64,000 nucleotides of DNA. Origin: Corynebacterium glyciniphilum AJ 3170 (lineage in GTDB: Bacteria; Actinomycetota; Actinomycetes; Mycobacteriales; Mycobacteriaceae). Below are positions 43,118-52,416 of this stretch, piece by piece; the first letter of the stretch is position 1; each line of letters starts with the position of its first letter. Made by a program: the position numbers and the translations under genes. The notes below the pieces were generated by a model, which saw only the letters and a list, made by a program, of their open reading frames with translations, was not told the origin of the DNA and searched no databases. The stretch lies in the NCBI RefSeq assembly GCF_000626675.1, contig NZ_CP006842.1, positions 1,054,001 to 1,118,000 of the forward strand. The letters are read 5' to 3'.

Positions 43118-44624
43118 CCTCGTCCTCGAACGCCTGCGGATCCTCCAGCAGAACACCGTGGGAGTAACCGTCGAGAGTCAGGAGGTCGCCGCCCATCGCG
43201 CGGTGCATGTCGGTGGCGCCGTCGGCGGTGACCGCGGTGTCGTGGGAGTAGCCGATGTTCAGCGGTGCGTGCTCCAGTTCCATGCCCGACGGGTCGGTCG
43301 GCACGGTGGTGGCGGACCATCCGTCGCAGTAGAGGCCGGAGCCGATCAGGTTCTCGTTGTACCGGATCAGGTCGCCCCCGGTGTACTGCGTGACGAGGGT
43401 CGGCACCACGAGCGAGGGGTCCGGGGCCGTGGTGTTCTCGTTGCAGATGATCGCGCGGTCGACGTAGGCCATCTGGGTCTGCATCAGTTCCTGGCCGGCG
43501 GCCTCCTCCTCAGTCAGCTGCGGTTGCTCGGCCTGTTGGGCTCCAGGGTTGCTGAGTTCCTCCCCGATGACCGGCCACAACTTCTGGCTGTAGAGTCCCT
43601 GCATCAGGCCGGACTGTCCGGCGGTCACACCGACCAGTGCACGCTCGTCGCCGAGGAGCATCCGTGTGGTGTCGGACAGGGTTCCGGCACGCCACTGGGC
43701 GTAGACGACGGCGTCGACGACCCGGGTGGCCAGTTCACCGGGGAGCGGGGTGTCCCCGTCAGTGGATGCGGGTGGGGTGGTCGGCAACTGCACACCGTAG
43801 GGTCCGGCGACGACCGTGGCCCACCGTTGGTAGACCTGCAGGGGCGTGGTGCCCAGGTGGTACTCGTCGTCGCGCTCGGCGAGCCACGAGAACATGGCGT
43901 TGAGGCCGTCCACCCGGGCCTGCTTCCGGGCTTGGCCCAGTCCGAACCAGCGCTGATCCGGGGAAGCGGAGGAATCGAGGAGGACCCGGCCGGTGTTCCC
44001 CGGGAAGAGCGTGGCGTAGGTCGCCATCAGTGGGCCACCGTAGGAGACACCGTAGAGGTTCAGCGTGTCTTCACCCAGTGCCTGGCGTGCCTCGTCGAGG
44101 TCGCGGGCGGTGTTGTCGGTGGTGATGGTGGAGGCGTATCCCGGATCGTTGGCCTCGCACCCGGCGAGCATGTCGCCTGCGGGCGCGGCCGGGCCGGCGG
44201 GTGTCGAGCAGTCCAGTGGTGTTCCCCAGGCCAGCCCGCGGGGCTCGACGGCCAGGAGATCGTAGCTTTCGCGGACATCGGCGGGCAGGACGATCCGGCC
44301 TTCGGCCTCTGCGTCGTCACTGCCGGCGAACATGCCGAGTGCGTCGCCGCCGGGACCGCCCGGGTTCCCGGCGATGATGCCCTTGCGCTCGCCGGTGGCG
44401 GCGATCCTGCTCATGGTGAGCGTGATGGTGCCGGCGTCCGGATCCGAATAGTCCCTCGGGACCTCGATGTCGGCGCATTCGGCGGCGGGGTCGGCGAAGG
44501 ATCCGGTGGGGCAGATTCCCCAGTTCAGGGGATCGGGGGTCGCTTCGCCTGCGACAGCCGTGGGGGCGGTGACGGCACTGGCGACGACGACGGCGAACGC
44601 TGTTCGGAGGAGCCGGGATGACAC
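43098..44624 (-). CDS. Secreted tripeptidyl-aminopeptidase-like alpha/beta-hydrolase
   Basis: 508 residues, GTG start. The signal peptide covers 1-26 (AFAVVVASAVTAPTAVAGEA). The oxyanion segment is IIAGNPGGPGGDALGMFAG, the nucleophile elbow is LNLYGVSYGGPLMATYATLF and the catalytic His is in LTLDGYSHGVLLEDP at the C-terminal TAP-like domain. These enzymes (Streptomyces SlpD/SlpE, mycobacterial CaeA/Hip1) cut peptides or esters outside the cell. No lipobox is seen, so it should be free or wall-associated. Confidence 0.88.
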   Translation of the reverse strand: MSSRLLRTAFAVVVASAVTAPTAVAGEATPDPLNWGICPTGSFADPAAECADIEVPRDYSDPDAGTITLTMSRIAATGERKGIIAGNPGGPGGDALGMFAGSDDAEAEGRIVLPADVRESYDLLAVEPRGLAWGTPLDCSTPAGPAAPAGDMLAGCEANDPGYASTITTDNTARDLDEARQALGEDTLNLYGVSYGGPLMATYATLFPGNTGRVLLDSSASPDQRWFGLGQARKQARVDGLNAMFSWLAERDDEYHLGTTPLQVYQRWATVVAGPYGVQLPTTPPASTDGDTPLPGELATRVVDAVVYAQWRAGTLSDTTRMLLGDERALVGVTAGQSGLMQGLYSQKLWPVIGEELSNPGAQQAEQPQLTEEEAAGQELMQTQMAYVDRAIICNENTTAPDPSLVVPTLVTQYTGGDLIRYNENLIGSGLYCDGWSATTVPTDPSGMELEHAPLNIGYSHDTAVTADGATDMHRAMGGDLLTLDGYSHGVLLEDPQAFEDEVSAYFA

Positions 44625-44692
44625 GGGGGAGCACTACCTTTCACTGAGACGTCCCGCCGCACCTTACCTCATTTCCAGGGTAAAAGCAGGTG

Positions 44693-46372
44693 CTAGTCAG
44701 CCACCAGGGGCTCCATTGTGAGATCGGGGTGTTCCTTCTCCACGAAGGCGAGCTTCCACTTGTCGCCGAACAAGGCGATGAGGGCCCCGTCGGAGCGGGT
44801 GAAGATCTCGACCCCCCGCTGACGTCCGAGCTCGGCGGCACTGGCGGCGTCGGTGCGCCGGGCCACGGAGTAGGGCACGGGTTCGGTGACGGTCTCCACG
44901 TTGTACTCGGCCATCATCCGGGCCTGCATGACCTCGAACTGCATCGGGCCGACGGCTGCCATGACCGGGCTGGCGTCGCCACGGGCGTCGTTCTTCAGGA
45001 TCTGCACCACGCCCTCGGAATCGAGCTGGTCCAGCGCTTTGCGGAACTGCTTGTACTTGCCCAGCGTCTTCGCACGTAGCGTACGGAAGTTCTCCGGGGC
45101 GAATTGCGGCATCGGGCGGAACTGCACCTTCCGTCCGGCGTAGATCGTGTCGCCGGGGGCGAGGGTGCCGGCGTTGACCAGTCCCACGATGTCGCCGGGG
45201 TAGGCCGCTTCGACGGTGTTGCGGTCACGGCCGAAGACGGTGAGGGCGTACTTCGTGGAGAATGACCGCCCCGACTGCGCATGGCTGACCTGCATGCCCC
45301 GGGTGAACTCGCCGGAGACGACCCGCATGAAGGCGAGCTTGTCGCGGTGATTGGTGTCCATGCCGGCCTGCACCTTGAACACCACGCCGGCGAAGGCGTC
45401 GGTGACCCCGCGCACGGTGTCGATCGCCGCGCCTGCAGAGGACGCCGCAGCCTCGACCACGGTGGGATCGGATTCGCGGGGGCCCGGCTGCGGCGCCAGG
45501 GCGCAGAGGGTGTCGAGGATCTGGTGCACGCCGAAGTTCAGCATCGCCGAGGCGAAGATGAGGGGAGAGGTCGTGCACTCCAGGAACAGCTCCTGGTCGT
45601 GCACGGCGCCGTCGGCGGCGAGGAGCTCGGCCTCCTCCGCCGCGGTGTCCCAGGCGTCGTCCTCCTTCTCCGACGCCTCGTCGGGGGAGTAACGCTCCTC
45701 GGGGGCGATGGTGGACCCGCCGGCGGTGCGCAGGAAGTGGATGTACTCCTGTACCTCCCCGTCGCGGTCGAGGCGGGCCAGCCCGCGGAAGTCGCCGGCG
45801 GGGCCGACGGGCCAGAACAGCGGGGTCGGCTGCAGACCGATCTCCGTGACGATCTCGTCCACCAGCTCGAGGGGCTCCTTGCCTGGGCGGTCCCACTTGT
45901 TGATCACGGTGATGATCGGCAGCCCGCGGGCCTTGCACACGCGGAAGAGTTTCAGGGTCTGCGGTTCCAACCCCTTGGCACCGTCGACAAGCATCACGGC
46001 GGCGTCGACGGCGGTGAGCACCCGGTAGGTGTCTTCGGAGAAGTCGGCGTGGCCGGGGGTGTCGACCAGGTTGATCATGTACGGCTCGCCGGTGTGGCCC
46101 TCCGGGGCGTACTCGAACTGCAGCGCAGAGGAGGCCACGGAGATGCCGCGGTCCTTCTCCATGTCCATCCAGTCGGAGACCGTGGATTTGCGGCCGGCCT
46201 TGCCGTGGACGGCGCCGGCCTCGTTGATGACACGGGCATGCAGCGCCAGCGCCTCGGTCAGCGTGGATTTACCGGCGTCCGGGTGGGCGATGACGGCGAA
46301 AGTACGCCGTCGCTGCGCTTCGGACGCGACGGTGGAGGTGCTGGATGGGGAGGCGGCTGCGGTGTCTGACAC
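44693..46372 (-). CDS. prfC: Peptide chain release factor 3
   Basis: 559 residues. GTPase motifs: VIAHPDAGKSTLTEALAL (G1, about 27-44), DTPGHADFSEDTYR (G3), INKWDRPGKEP (G4). Domain II and the RF3 C-terminal domain follow (LDQLDSEGVVQILKNDARG). It recycles RF1/RF2 from the ribosome after termination. The start is the GTG at 46370-46372. It is divergent from the aconitase-like gene, with promoters in the 123-base gap. Confidence 0.95.
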   Translation of the reverse strand: MSDTAAASPSSTSTVASEAQRRRTFAVIAHPDAGKSTLTEALALHARVINEAGAVHGKAGRKSTVSDWMDMEKDRGISVASSALQFEYAPEGHTGEPYMINLVDTPGHADFSEDTYRVLTAVDAAVMLVDGAKGLEPQTLKLFRVCKARGLPIITVINKWDRPGKEPLELVDEIVTEIGLQPTPLFWPVGPAGDFRGLARLDRDGEVQEYIHFLRTAGGSTIAPEERYSPDEASEKEDDAWDTAAEEAELLAADGAVHDQELFLECTTSPLIFASAMLNFGVHQILDTLCALAPQPGPRESDPTVVEAAASSAGAAIDTVRGVTDAFAGVVFKVQAGMDTNHRDKLAFMRVVSGEFTRGMQVSHAQSGRSFSTKYALTVFGRDRNTVEAAYPGDIVGLVNAGTLAPGDTIYAGRKVQFRPMPQFAPENFRTLRAKTLGKYKQFRKALDQLDSEGVVQILKNDARGDASPVMAAVGPMQFEVMQARMMAEYNVETVTEPVPYSVARRTDAASAAELGRQRGVEIFTRSDGALIALFGDKWKLAFVEKEHPDLTMEPLVAD

Positions 46373-46495
46373 GTCTGGACACCTTACCTGCGTTGCAGGC
46401 GCTCCGGAAAAGGGGGACGACCTACTTGTTCACGATCTGAAACATGTTCGTCGCCGGCGTAGCGTTGAGGGCACGCGATAAAGGAGGTGTGCCGT

Positions 46496-48487
46496 ATGGA
46501 GACTGCACAGCACGAGAAGAGGAATGTCGCACAGAAACTCATCGCCGACCACCTGGTCGGCAGTGACATGGCAGACATGGCCGGTCTGGCCCCGGGGAGT
46601 GAGATCGGCCTGACCGTCGATCAGACGCTCACCCAGGATGCCACCGGAACCATGGTGATGCTGGAACTCGAGTCGATGGGACTGGACCGGATCCAGACGG
46701 AACTCTCCGTCCAGTATGTCGACCACAATCTGCTGCAGACCGATGAGAAGAACCCCGATGACCACGTGTTTCTTCAGTCCGCGGCCCAGCGTTTCGGTCT
46801 GTGGTTCTCGAAAGCGGGGAACGGGGTGTCGCATCCGGTCCACCAGGCCCACTTTGGACGGCCCGGCGCCACGATGATCGGTTCGGACTCCCATACCTGC
46901 GCCGCCGGTGCGCTGGGCATGCTGGCCATCGGGGTCGGTGGCCTCGAGGTTGCCATGGCCATGGCGGGACAGCCGCTTTATGTGTCCATGCCGGAGGTCT
47001 GGGGTGTCGAGCTCACCGGCGAGCTTCCTCCGTGGGTGTCGGCGAAGGACGTCATTCTCGAGATGCTGCGCCGTCACGGGGTGAAGGGAGGCGTCGGGCG
47101 GATCATCGAGTACCACGGTCCGGGGCTGGACAATCTCACGGCGATGGACCGTCACGTGATCGCGAACATGGGCGCCGAGCTCGGTGCCACCGCCAGCGTC
47201 TTTCCCGCGGATGACGCGGTACGTGACTACCTCGCCGCCGTTGGACGTCCCGGTGACTTCACCCGCCTGGTGGCGGACGAGGGTGCAGAGTACGATGTCA
47301 CCGAACACATTGAACTCAGCGATCTGGAACCGTTGATCGCCCGCCCGTCGTCACCCGGAAATGTCGTTCCGGTCCGTGAGGTGGCGGAGGAGAACGAGGA
47401 GGTCTCCCAGGTGGTCGTGGGTTCGTCCGCGAACCCCGGGGTCCGTGATTTTGCCGTGGTCGCTGAGATCCTGGACGGACGCCAGACGTCGCAGAGGGTC
47501 TCCGTGGACATCAACCCGACGTCCCGCGAGGTGCTGGCTGACCTGATCGCCGGCGGATGGCTGACGTCGCTGGTGACATCGGGGGCCCGTATCCACCAGT
47601 CCGGCTGCATGGGTTGCATCGGGATGGGGCAGGCGCCGGCCAGTGGACGGAACTCGCTGCGCACCATGCCACGGAACTTCCCGGGACGCTCCGGGACGGA
47701 GGAGGACGCCGTCTGGCTGTGCTCGCCGGAGACCGCTGCCGCTGCTGCGCTGACCGGGAAGATCACCGACCCGCGCGAGCTGGAGTCGTTGTACGACATG
47801 AGCTGCCCCGTGCCACAGATGCCCGAGCGTTTCAGTTCCGTCGACGACATGCTGCTGGCACCTCTGGACCCGGAGGAGGCGGCCAAGGTCGAGCTTGTCA
47901 AGGGGCCGAATATCTCGTCCCTCCCGGAGTTCGCGCCCCTGGACGACGACCTGAAGGCGCCCACGCTGCTGGTCATGGGCGATGATGTCTCGACCGACGA
48001 GATCATGCCGGCCGGCTCACGGGTACTGCCGTATCGCAGCAATATCCCGAAGATCTCGGAGTTCAGTTTCTCCCGCATCGACGACACCTACTTCGAGCGC
48101 GCCCACGCGACCGACGGGGGACACATCGTCGTCGCCGGCGAGAACTACGGTCAGGGTTCGTCCCGTGAGCATGCGGTGATCGCACCGCGGTATCTGGGGC
48201 TGCAGGCCGTGGTGGCGAAGTCTTTCGCGCGGATCCACTGGCAGAACCTGGCGAACTTCGGGATCCTGCCGCTGGAGTTCGTCGACCCCTCCGACCACGA
48301 CGCGATCTCGCAGGGCGACGAGTTCGTGGTCACCGGGTTGCGTGACGCGCTCCGTGAAGGAAATCAGGTCACCGCGACGATCGGTGGTCGGGACGTGACG
48401 CTGCGCCATCGCCTGTCAGACCGGCAGGTAGAGATGCTGATCGCAGGTGGGCGTATCCCCTACACGGCGGGCGGTTCCGGTGCCTGA
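46496..48487 (+). CDS. Short aconitase-family enzyme (aconitate hydratase-like, putative)
   Basis: 663 residues. The ATG at 46496 follows AAGGAGGTG with ideal spacing; a GTG at 46487 lies inside that site. The iron-sulfur ligands are C135 (GSDSHTCAAGALG), C371 and C374 (SGCMGCIGMGQAP). A LeuD-like swivel domain is at about 480-650 (GENYGQGSSREHAVIAPRYL). At 660 residues it belongs to the compact bacterial aconitase/homoaconitase group and is not the 940-residue AcnA expected elsewhere in Corynebacterium. Substrate could be aconitate or a related hydroxyacid. The glycosylase gene overlaps its end by 8 bases. Confidence 0.88.
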   Translation: METAQHEKRNVAQKLIADHLVGSDMADMAGLAPGSEIGLTVDQTLTQDATGTMVMLELESMGLDRIQTELSVQYVDHNLLQTDEKNPDDHVFLQSAAQRFGLWFSKAGNGVSHPVHQAHFGRPGATMIGSDSHTCAAGALGMLAIGVGGLEVAMAMAGQPLYVSMPEVWGVELTGELPPWVSAKDVILEMLRRHGVKGGVGRIIEYHGPGLDNLTAMDRHVIANMGAELGATASVFPADDAVRDYLAAVGRPGDFTRLVADEGAEYDVTEHIELSDLEPLIARPSSPGNVVPVREVAEENEEVSQVVVGSSANPGVRDFAVVAEILDGRQTSQRVSVDINPTSREVLADLIAGGWLTSLVTSGARIHQSGCMGCIGMGQAPASGRNSLRTMPRNFPGRSGTEEDAVWLCSPETAAAAALTGKITDPRELESLYDMSCPVPQMPERFSSVDDMLLAPLDPEEAAKVELVKGPNISSLPEFAPLDDDLKAPTLLVMGDDVSTDEIMPAGSRVLPYRSNIPKISEFSFSRIDDTYFERAHATDGGHIVVAGENYGQGSSREHAVIAPRYLGLQAVVAKSFARIHWQNLANFGILPLEFVDPSDHDAISQGDEFVVTGLRDALREGNQVTATIGGRDVTLRHRLSDRQVEMLIAGGRIPYTAGGSGA

Positions 48488-49337
48488 GCTCCCTGAGGTG
48501 GAGGCGCTGGCCGCGGATCTGGGACGTTGCATCGGCGGAAGCATGGTCGACCGTGTCGATCTGACAGCATTCTCCGCACTCAAGACGGTGGCCGCGGCTC
48601 CGTCCTCCCTCGTGGGAAAGACGGTCAAGGATGTCCGTCGCCACGGAAAGTTCCTCGACCTCCACGTTGACGACGTCCATCTGATCATTCACCTGGCGAG
48701 GGCGGGGTGGATCAGATGCCGTGACTCTGTTCCGGTAAGCCGCCCCAAGCCCGGCAAAGGACCACTCGCCGTTCGGCTGGTGCTGGGCGACCGGTGTCTG
48801 GACGTCACTGAAGCGGGGACGAAGAAGAGGCTGGCGCTCTATATCGTGAACGAGCCGTCCGAGGTGTCAGGAATCGCGGCGCTCGGCGCCGATCCACTGG
48901 GGTCGGAGTTCACCTTCGAGGCGTTCTGCGGAGTTCTGGACGAGGCGGGGCGCGCGCGGATCAAGGGGGTTCTCCGCGACCAGACGCTCATCGCAGGTAT
49001 CGGCAACGCGTACTCGGACGAGATCCTGCACCGGGCACGGATGTCGCCGTTCGCGTCCGCGGCGATGCCAACTGAGGAGCGGCAGCGGCTGTACGAGGCG
49101 GTCACCGCGACGATCACCTCGGAGATCCGGCGTCTCTCGGGGCTCGACGCTGCCGACATCAAACAGGCGAAGAAGGACGGCATGCAGGTGCATGGTCGTG
49201 CCGGGGAACCCTGCCTGGCCTGCGGCGACACCGTACGGGAGGTGGTGTTCAGCGATTCGTCGTTCCAGTACTGTCCCACCTGTCAGACCGACGGGAAGAT
49301 ACTCGCCGACCGGGGGATGTCGCGTCTGCTGAAGTAA
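48480..49337 (+). CDS. Fpg/Nei-family DNA glycosylase
   Basis: 285 residues, GTG start overlapping the previous gene by 8 bases. It has the catalytic Pro2-Glu3 (VPELPEVEAL), helix-two-turn-helix LRDQTLIAGIGNAYSDEILH and a C-terminal zinc finger CLACG...YCPTC. After the last cysteines the sequence is QTDGK, so the usual arginine of the finger (CPxCQR) is missing. This is an actinobacterial subfamily seen with mycobacterial Nei2-like proteins. It should excise oxidised bases, but specificity may differ from Fpg. Confidence 0.9.
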   Translation: MPELPEVEALAADLGRCIGGSMVDRVDLTAFSALKTVAAAPSSLVGKTVKDVRRHGKFLDLHVDDVHLIIHLARAGWIRCRDSVPVSRPKPGKGPLAVRLVLGDRCLDVTEAGTKKRLALYIVNEPSEVSGIAALGADPLGSEFTFEAFCGVLDEAGRARIKGVLRDQTLIAGIGNAYSDEILHRARMSPFASAAMPTEERQRLYEAVTATITSEIRRLSGLDAADIKQAKKDGMQVHGRAGEPCLACGDTVREVVFSDSSFQYCPTCQTDGKILADRGMSRLLK

Positions 49338-49340
49338 CCG

Positions 49341-50138
49341 CTACTCTGCCCGGCGGAACCTGATCACCGACAGGGGAGCGAAGATCGCCACCAGCAGGAT
49401 TGCCGCGGCAAAGACGGCGAGCACCGGGTTCTGCATTGTCCAGATGTCCGGGGCCGGTGCGTCCCCGGTGTTGCCGAAGAGCTCGCGGGTGGCCTGGACC
49501 AGTGCGGACACCGGATTCCACTCAGCGAAGACACGCAGGGCGGTGGGCATCGTCTCGGACGGGACGAATGCATTCGACAGGAAGGTCAGGGGGAACAGGA
49601 CCATGAAGGTTGCCGAGTTCATCACCTCAGGGCTGCGCACGACCTGACCAAGCAATACCATCACCCAGGAGAATGCCCAGGAGAACAGCAGAAGCAGGCC
49701 CATCCCGGCAAGGAAGCGTCCGACCCCGTCCTCGAACCGCCACCCGACGGCGACGCCGGACAGAACCATCACGATCAGCGTGAGCGTATTGAGGACAAGA
49801 TCGGCCAGCGTCCTGGCGACGAGGACGGCGGATGGTGCCATGGGCAGGGTCTTGAACCGGTCGATCAGGCCTTTCTTGCGGTCTTCGGACATGAACATGC
49901 CGGAGAACGTGGACCCGAAGACCACGGTCTGCACGAAGATTCCGGCCATCAGGAAGTCGGTGTAGTCCTGCCCGGGGACCTGGATGGCGCCGCCGAAGAC
50001 CTGGCTGAACAGCAGGACGAACATGATGGGTTGGACCATGCCCCACATCAGCACGTCCGGGGTGCGGCGGAAGTGGATGAGATTGCGCAGGGTCACTGCC
50101 CGGACATCGGTGAACCAGTTGCTGAGAGTGCTCATCAT
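49341..50138 (-). CDS. ABC-2 type permease (DrrB-like)
   Basis: 265 residues with six helices. PIMFVLLFSQVFGGAIQVPG and VVRSPEVMNSATFMVLFPLTFLSNAFVP are typical of the daunorubicin-resistance/O-antigen type permeases. ATG overlaps the ATPase stop (ATGA), so translation is coupled. It forms the channel of an exporter with the next ATPase; drug, lipid or polyketide could be the cargo. Confidence 0.9.
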   Translation of the reverse strand: MMSTLSNWFTDVRAVTLRNLIHFRRTPDVLMWGMVQPIMFVLLFSQVFGGAIQVPGQDYTDFLMAGIFVQTVVFGSTFSGMFMSEDRKKGLIDRFKTLPMAPSAVLVARTLADLVLNTLTLIVMVLSGVAVGWRFEDGVGRFLAGMGLLLLFSWAFSWVMVLLGQVVRSPEVMNSATFMVLFPLTFLSNAFVPSETMPTALRVFAEWNPVSALVQATRELFGNTGDAPAPDIWTMQNPVLAVFAAAILLVAIFAPLSVIRFRRAE

Positions 50139-51094
50139 GCGTCCTTCCCGGCGTCGTCTCCGGTGAGGGAGAGGAAGACATCATCGAGGGTGGGGCGGGC
50201 CAGGCCGATGTCGTGGACGTCGATGTTGTGCGACCGGATGTCGTGGACGACACGTTCGAGGGCGGCGGGCCCGTCATCGACGGCGAGGGTGAGGGTGCGT
50301 TCCTGCCGGGTGACACTCTCCTGACCGAGGGCGAGAGGCTGGAGAAGTTGTGTTGCGGCGTCCACATCGGCGGGGTCGGCCAGGGTGACGGTGACACGTT
50401 GGCCACCCACCTGGGTCTTGAGTACGTCGGCGGTGCCTTCGGCGATGACGGTTCCGTTGTCGATGACGCTGATCTCGTCGGCGAGTTGGTCGGCTTCCTC
50501 CAGGTACTGCGTGGTCAGCAGAAGCGTGGTCCCGGCGGCGACGCGTTCCCGGATTACGTCCCAGAGACTGAGACGGGCCGCCGGGTCGAGACCTGTCGTC
50601 GGCTCGTCCAGAAAGAGGATTCTCGGATTGTTGACCAGGGAGGATGCCAGGTCAGCACGCCGACGCATGCCGCCGGAGAAGCCTTTGACCGGACGGTCAG
50701 CGGCGTCGGTGAGGTTGAACAGTTCGAGGAGTTCGTCCGCCCGTTTCTTCGCCGTACGGTCACCGAGGTGGAACAGTCGTCCGATGAGCATGAGGTTCTC
50801 CCGGGCGGAGAGGTCCTCGTCGATGGTGGCGTACTGGCCGGATGCGCCGATGATCTCCCGGACGCGCGCAGACTGCTTCACCACGTCGAGCCCCGCCACG
50901 GTGGCGGTGCCGGAGGTGGGGCGGATGAGTGTGGTCAGTACTTTGACGGTGGTGGTTTTTCCCGCACCGTTAGGTCCGAGGAGCCCTCGGACGGTGCCTT
51001 CCTCGACGGCGAGGTCGAGGCCGTCGAGGGCCCGGACTTCTCCGGAGGAGGATCGGTAGGTTTTTCGGACGCCATGCAGCTCGATGAGGGGCAT
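50135..51094 (-). CDS. ABC exporter ATPase (DrrA-like)
   Basis: 319 residues from MPLIELHGVRKTYRSSSGEV; an in-frame TTG upstream is less likely. Walker A GLLGPNGAGKTTTVKVL, Q-loop region, signature FSGGMRRRADLASSL, Walker B ILFLDEPTTGLDP and H-loop TTQYLEEADQ. The C-terminal DUF4162-type domain (VTVTLADPADVDAATQLLQP) is typical of DrrA. First gene of the two-gene exporter operon. Confidence 0.93.
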   Translation of the reverse strand: MPLIELHGVRKTYRSSSGEVRALDGLDLAVEEGTVRGLLGPNGAGKTTTVKVLTTLIRPTSGTATVAGLDVVKQSARVREIIGASGQYATIDEDLSARENLMLIGRLFHLGDRTAKKRADELLELFNLTDAADRPVKGFSGGMRRRADLASSLVNNPRILFLDEPTTGLDPAARLSLWDVIRERVAAGTTLLLTTQYLEEADQLADEISVIDNGTVIAEGTADVLKTQVGGQRVTVTLADPADVDAATQLLQPLALGQESVTRQERTLTLAVDDGPAALERVVHDIRSHNIDVHDIGLARPTLDDVFLSLTGDDAGKDA

Positions 51095-51135
51095 AGCCTC
51101 GGATAGTACTGGACGGGGCGTGTGGTGAACAGCGC

Positions 51136-52317
51136 TCAAGCAGGGTGCCTCACCGGGGACAGTGGGCCGGCGGCCACCGTGGTGACCCGGGCCCCGCCGG
51201 GGCCGTGCCAGTGCAGGGTGACCGCGTCATCCTGGCTGGCTGGCTCCCAGATCCCGGCGGTCTTGAGAACATGGTGGTTGCGGCACAGGCAGATTCCGTT
51301 GGACACGCTGGTCGGACCGTCACTGTCGGGGTCAGTGTGTGGCGAGTTGACCAGGTGGTCGTGTTCGCAGTTGTCGGCGGGGACCTCACAACCGGGGAAC
51401 CGGCAGCGCCCGTCGCGACCTTCGATGTGCGTCCGCTGCACTGCCGTGAACCGGTAGGCCGTGGTCTCCGGGACCTGGTCGAGCGCGGGGAGTTCGCGGA
51501 TATGTCGGGCGATGGCGGCGAATTCTGCGCCGGTAGCGGGGGAGACCCAACCGGAACCGAGGACGTAGGCCGGGGCGTCGTCCTGCACACGGTAGGTGTT
51601 TACGGTGACCTTCAGCTGGTCACGTCGACCGCCGAGTGCGCCGAGAGCGACGTTTCCACGGCACAGGGACATCGGTGGAGGCGCAGTTGCTTCGTCCTGG
51701 TCGGCCAGAAGGTCGCGACGCGCGTCCAGCGCCGCTGAGGTGAGCGAGGACCACAGGGAGTCTGCGACAAACTCGCTGCCGCAGTCCAACGTGAACCGGT
51801 TCCCGCGGCGGGTCAGGGAGACGGCCGCGGCCTCCTCTTTTTCTGTCGACTCGACAATCAGTGGTGCGACCGTGGCCAGGACCTCATCGGTGACGTCGGC
51901 GATCGCGGTCAGTGCGGTGATGCCGGTGGTGCGAATCCAGGTGGCGATGCCGAGGGCGACGGCGGCGTCGAGGCACTGTGGTACATCGGCCCCGGCCGCG
52001 CTGAGCGCCGTGGCGTGTCGGTTGATGCGGCTCCAGATGGCGTCGAGATGGTCGACGGAGTAGCGGCCGTCGTCCCGGAAGTGGCGGAACAACGTCGGCA
52101 TGCGCTGGGCGATGTCCGCGGCATGCGCGTAGCGGTAGGCCTCGCGGGTAGTTCTGCGACGCACCGCCTGCGCAGTGGCGAGTCGGCTGTCGTCTGGGAT
52201 ACCCACGAGGAAAGCGACGAGTTCGAGTTCGGCGCTGTTGATCTGGACGGAATACGTTGTGGCGAGGGTGGTGTAGCTCTCGCCGGTGGTGGGTTCGGTG
52301 GTGTAAGTGCTGGTCAT
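51136..52317 (-). CDS. DUF222 / HNH endonuclease family protein (13E12-like)
   Basis: 393 residues from ATG 52317, with GAAGGAGGGG before it. An N-terminal DUF222 helical region is followed by the C-terminal HNH domain: GRCRFPGCEVPADNCEHDHLV and GICLCRNHHVLKT, with zinc-binding cysteines and the His residues of the active site. Actinobacteria carry many such genes, often near or inside mobile or repeated segments (13E12 family in M. tuberculosis). The function is uncertain. It lies 41 bases upstream of the exporter ATPase on the same strand. Confidence 0.88.
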   Translation of the reverse strand: MTSTYTTEPTTGESYTTLATTYSVQINSAELELVAFLVGIPDDSRLATAQAVRRRTTREAYRYAHAADIAQRMPTLFRHFRDDGRYSVDHLDAIWSRINRHATALSAAGADVPQCLDAAVALGIATWIRTTGITALTAIADVTDEVLATVAPLIVESTEKEEAAAVSLTRRGNRFTLDCGSEFVADSLWSSLTSAALDARRDLLADQDEATAPPPMSLCRGNVALGALGGRRDQLKVTVNTYRVQDDAPAYVLGSGWVSPATGAEFAAIARHIRELPALDQVPETTAYRFTAVQRTHIEGRDGRCRFPGCEVPADNCEHDHLVNSPHTDPDSDGPTSVSNGICLCRNHHVLKTAGIWEPASQDDAVTLHWHGPGGARVTTVAAGPLSPVRHPA

Positions 52318-52416
52318 GGTCCCCTCCTTCTGATACGAACACTGTATCGGATGGGTTGGACATGAAAAAGGCAAAAGAGTCAAAAAACGAACAAGTGATC
52401 GAAAATAGGCGAGGGG

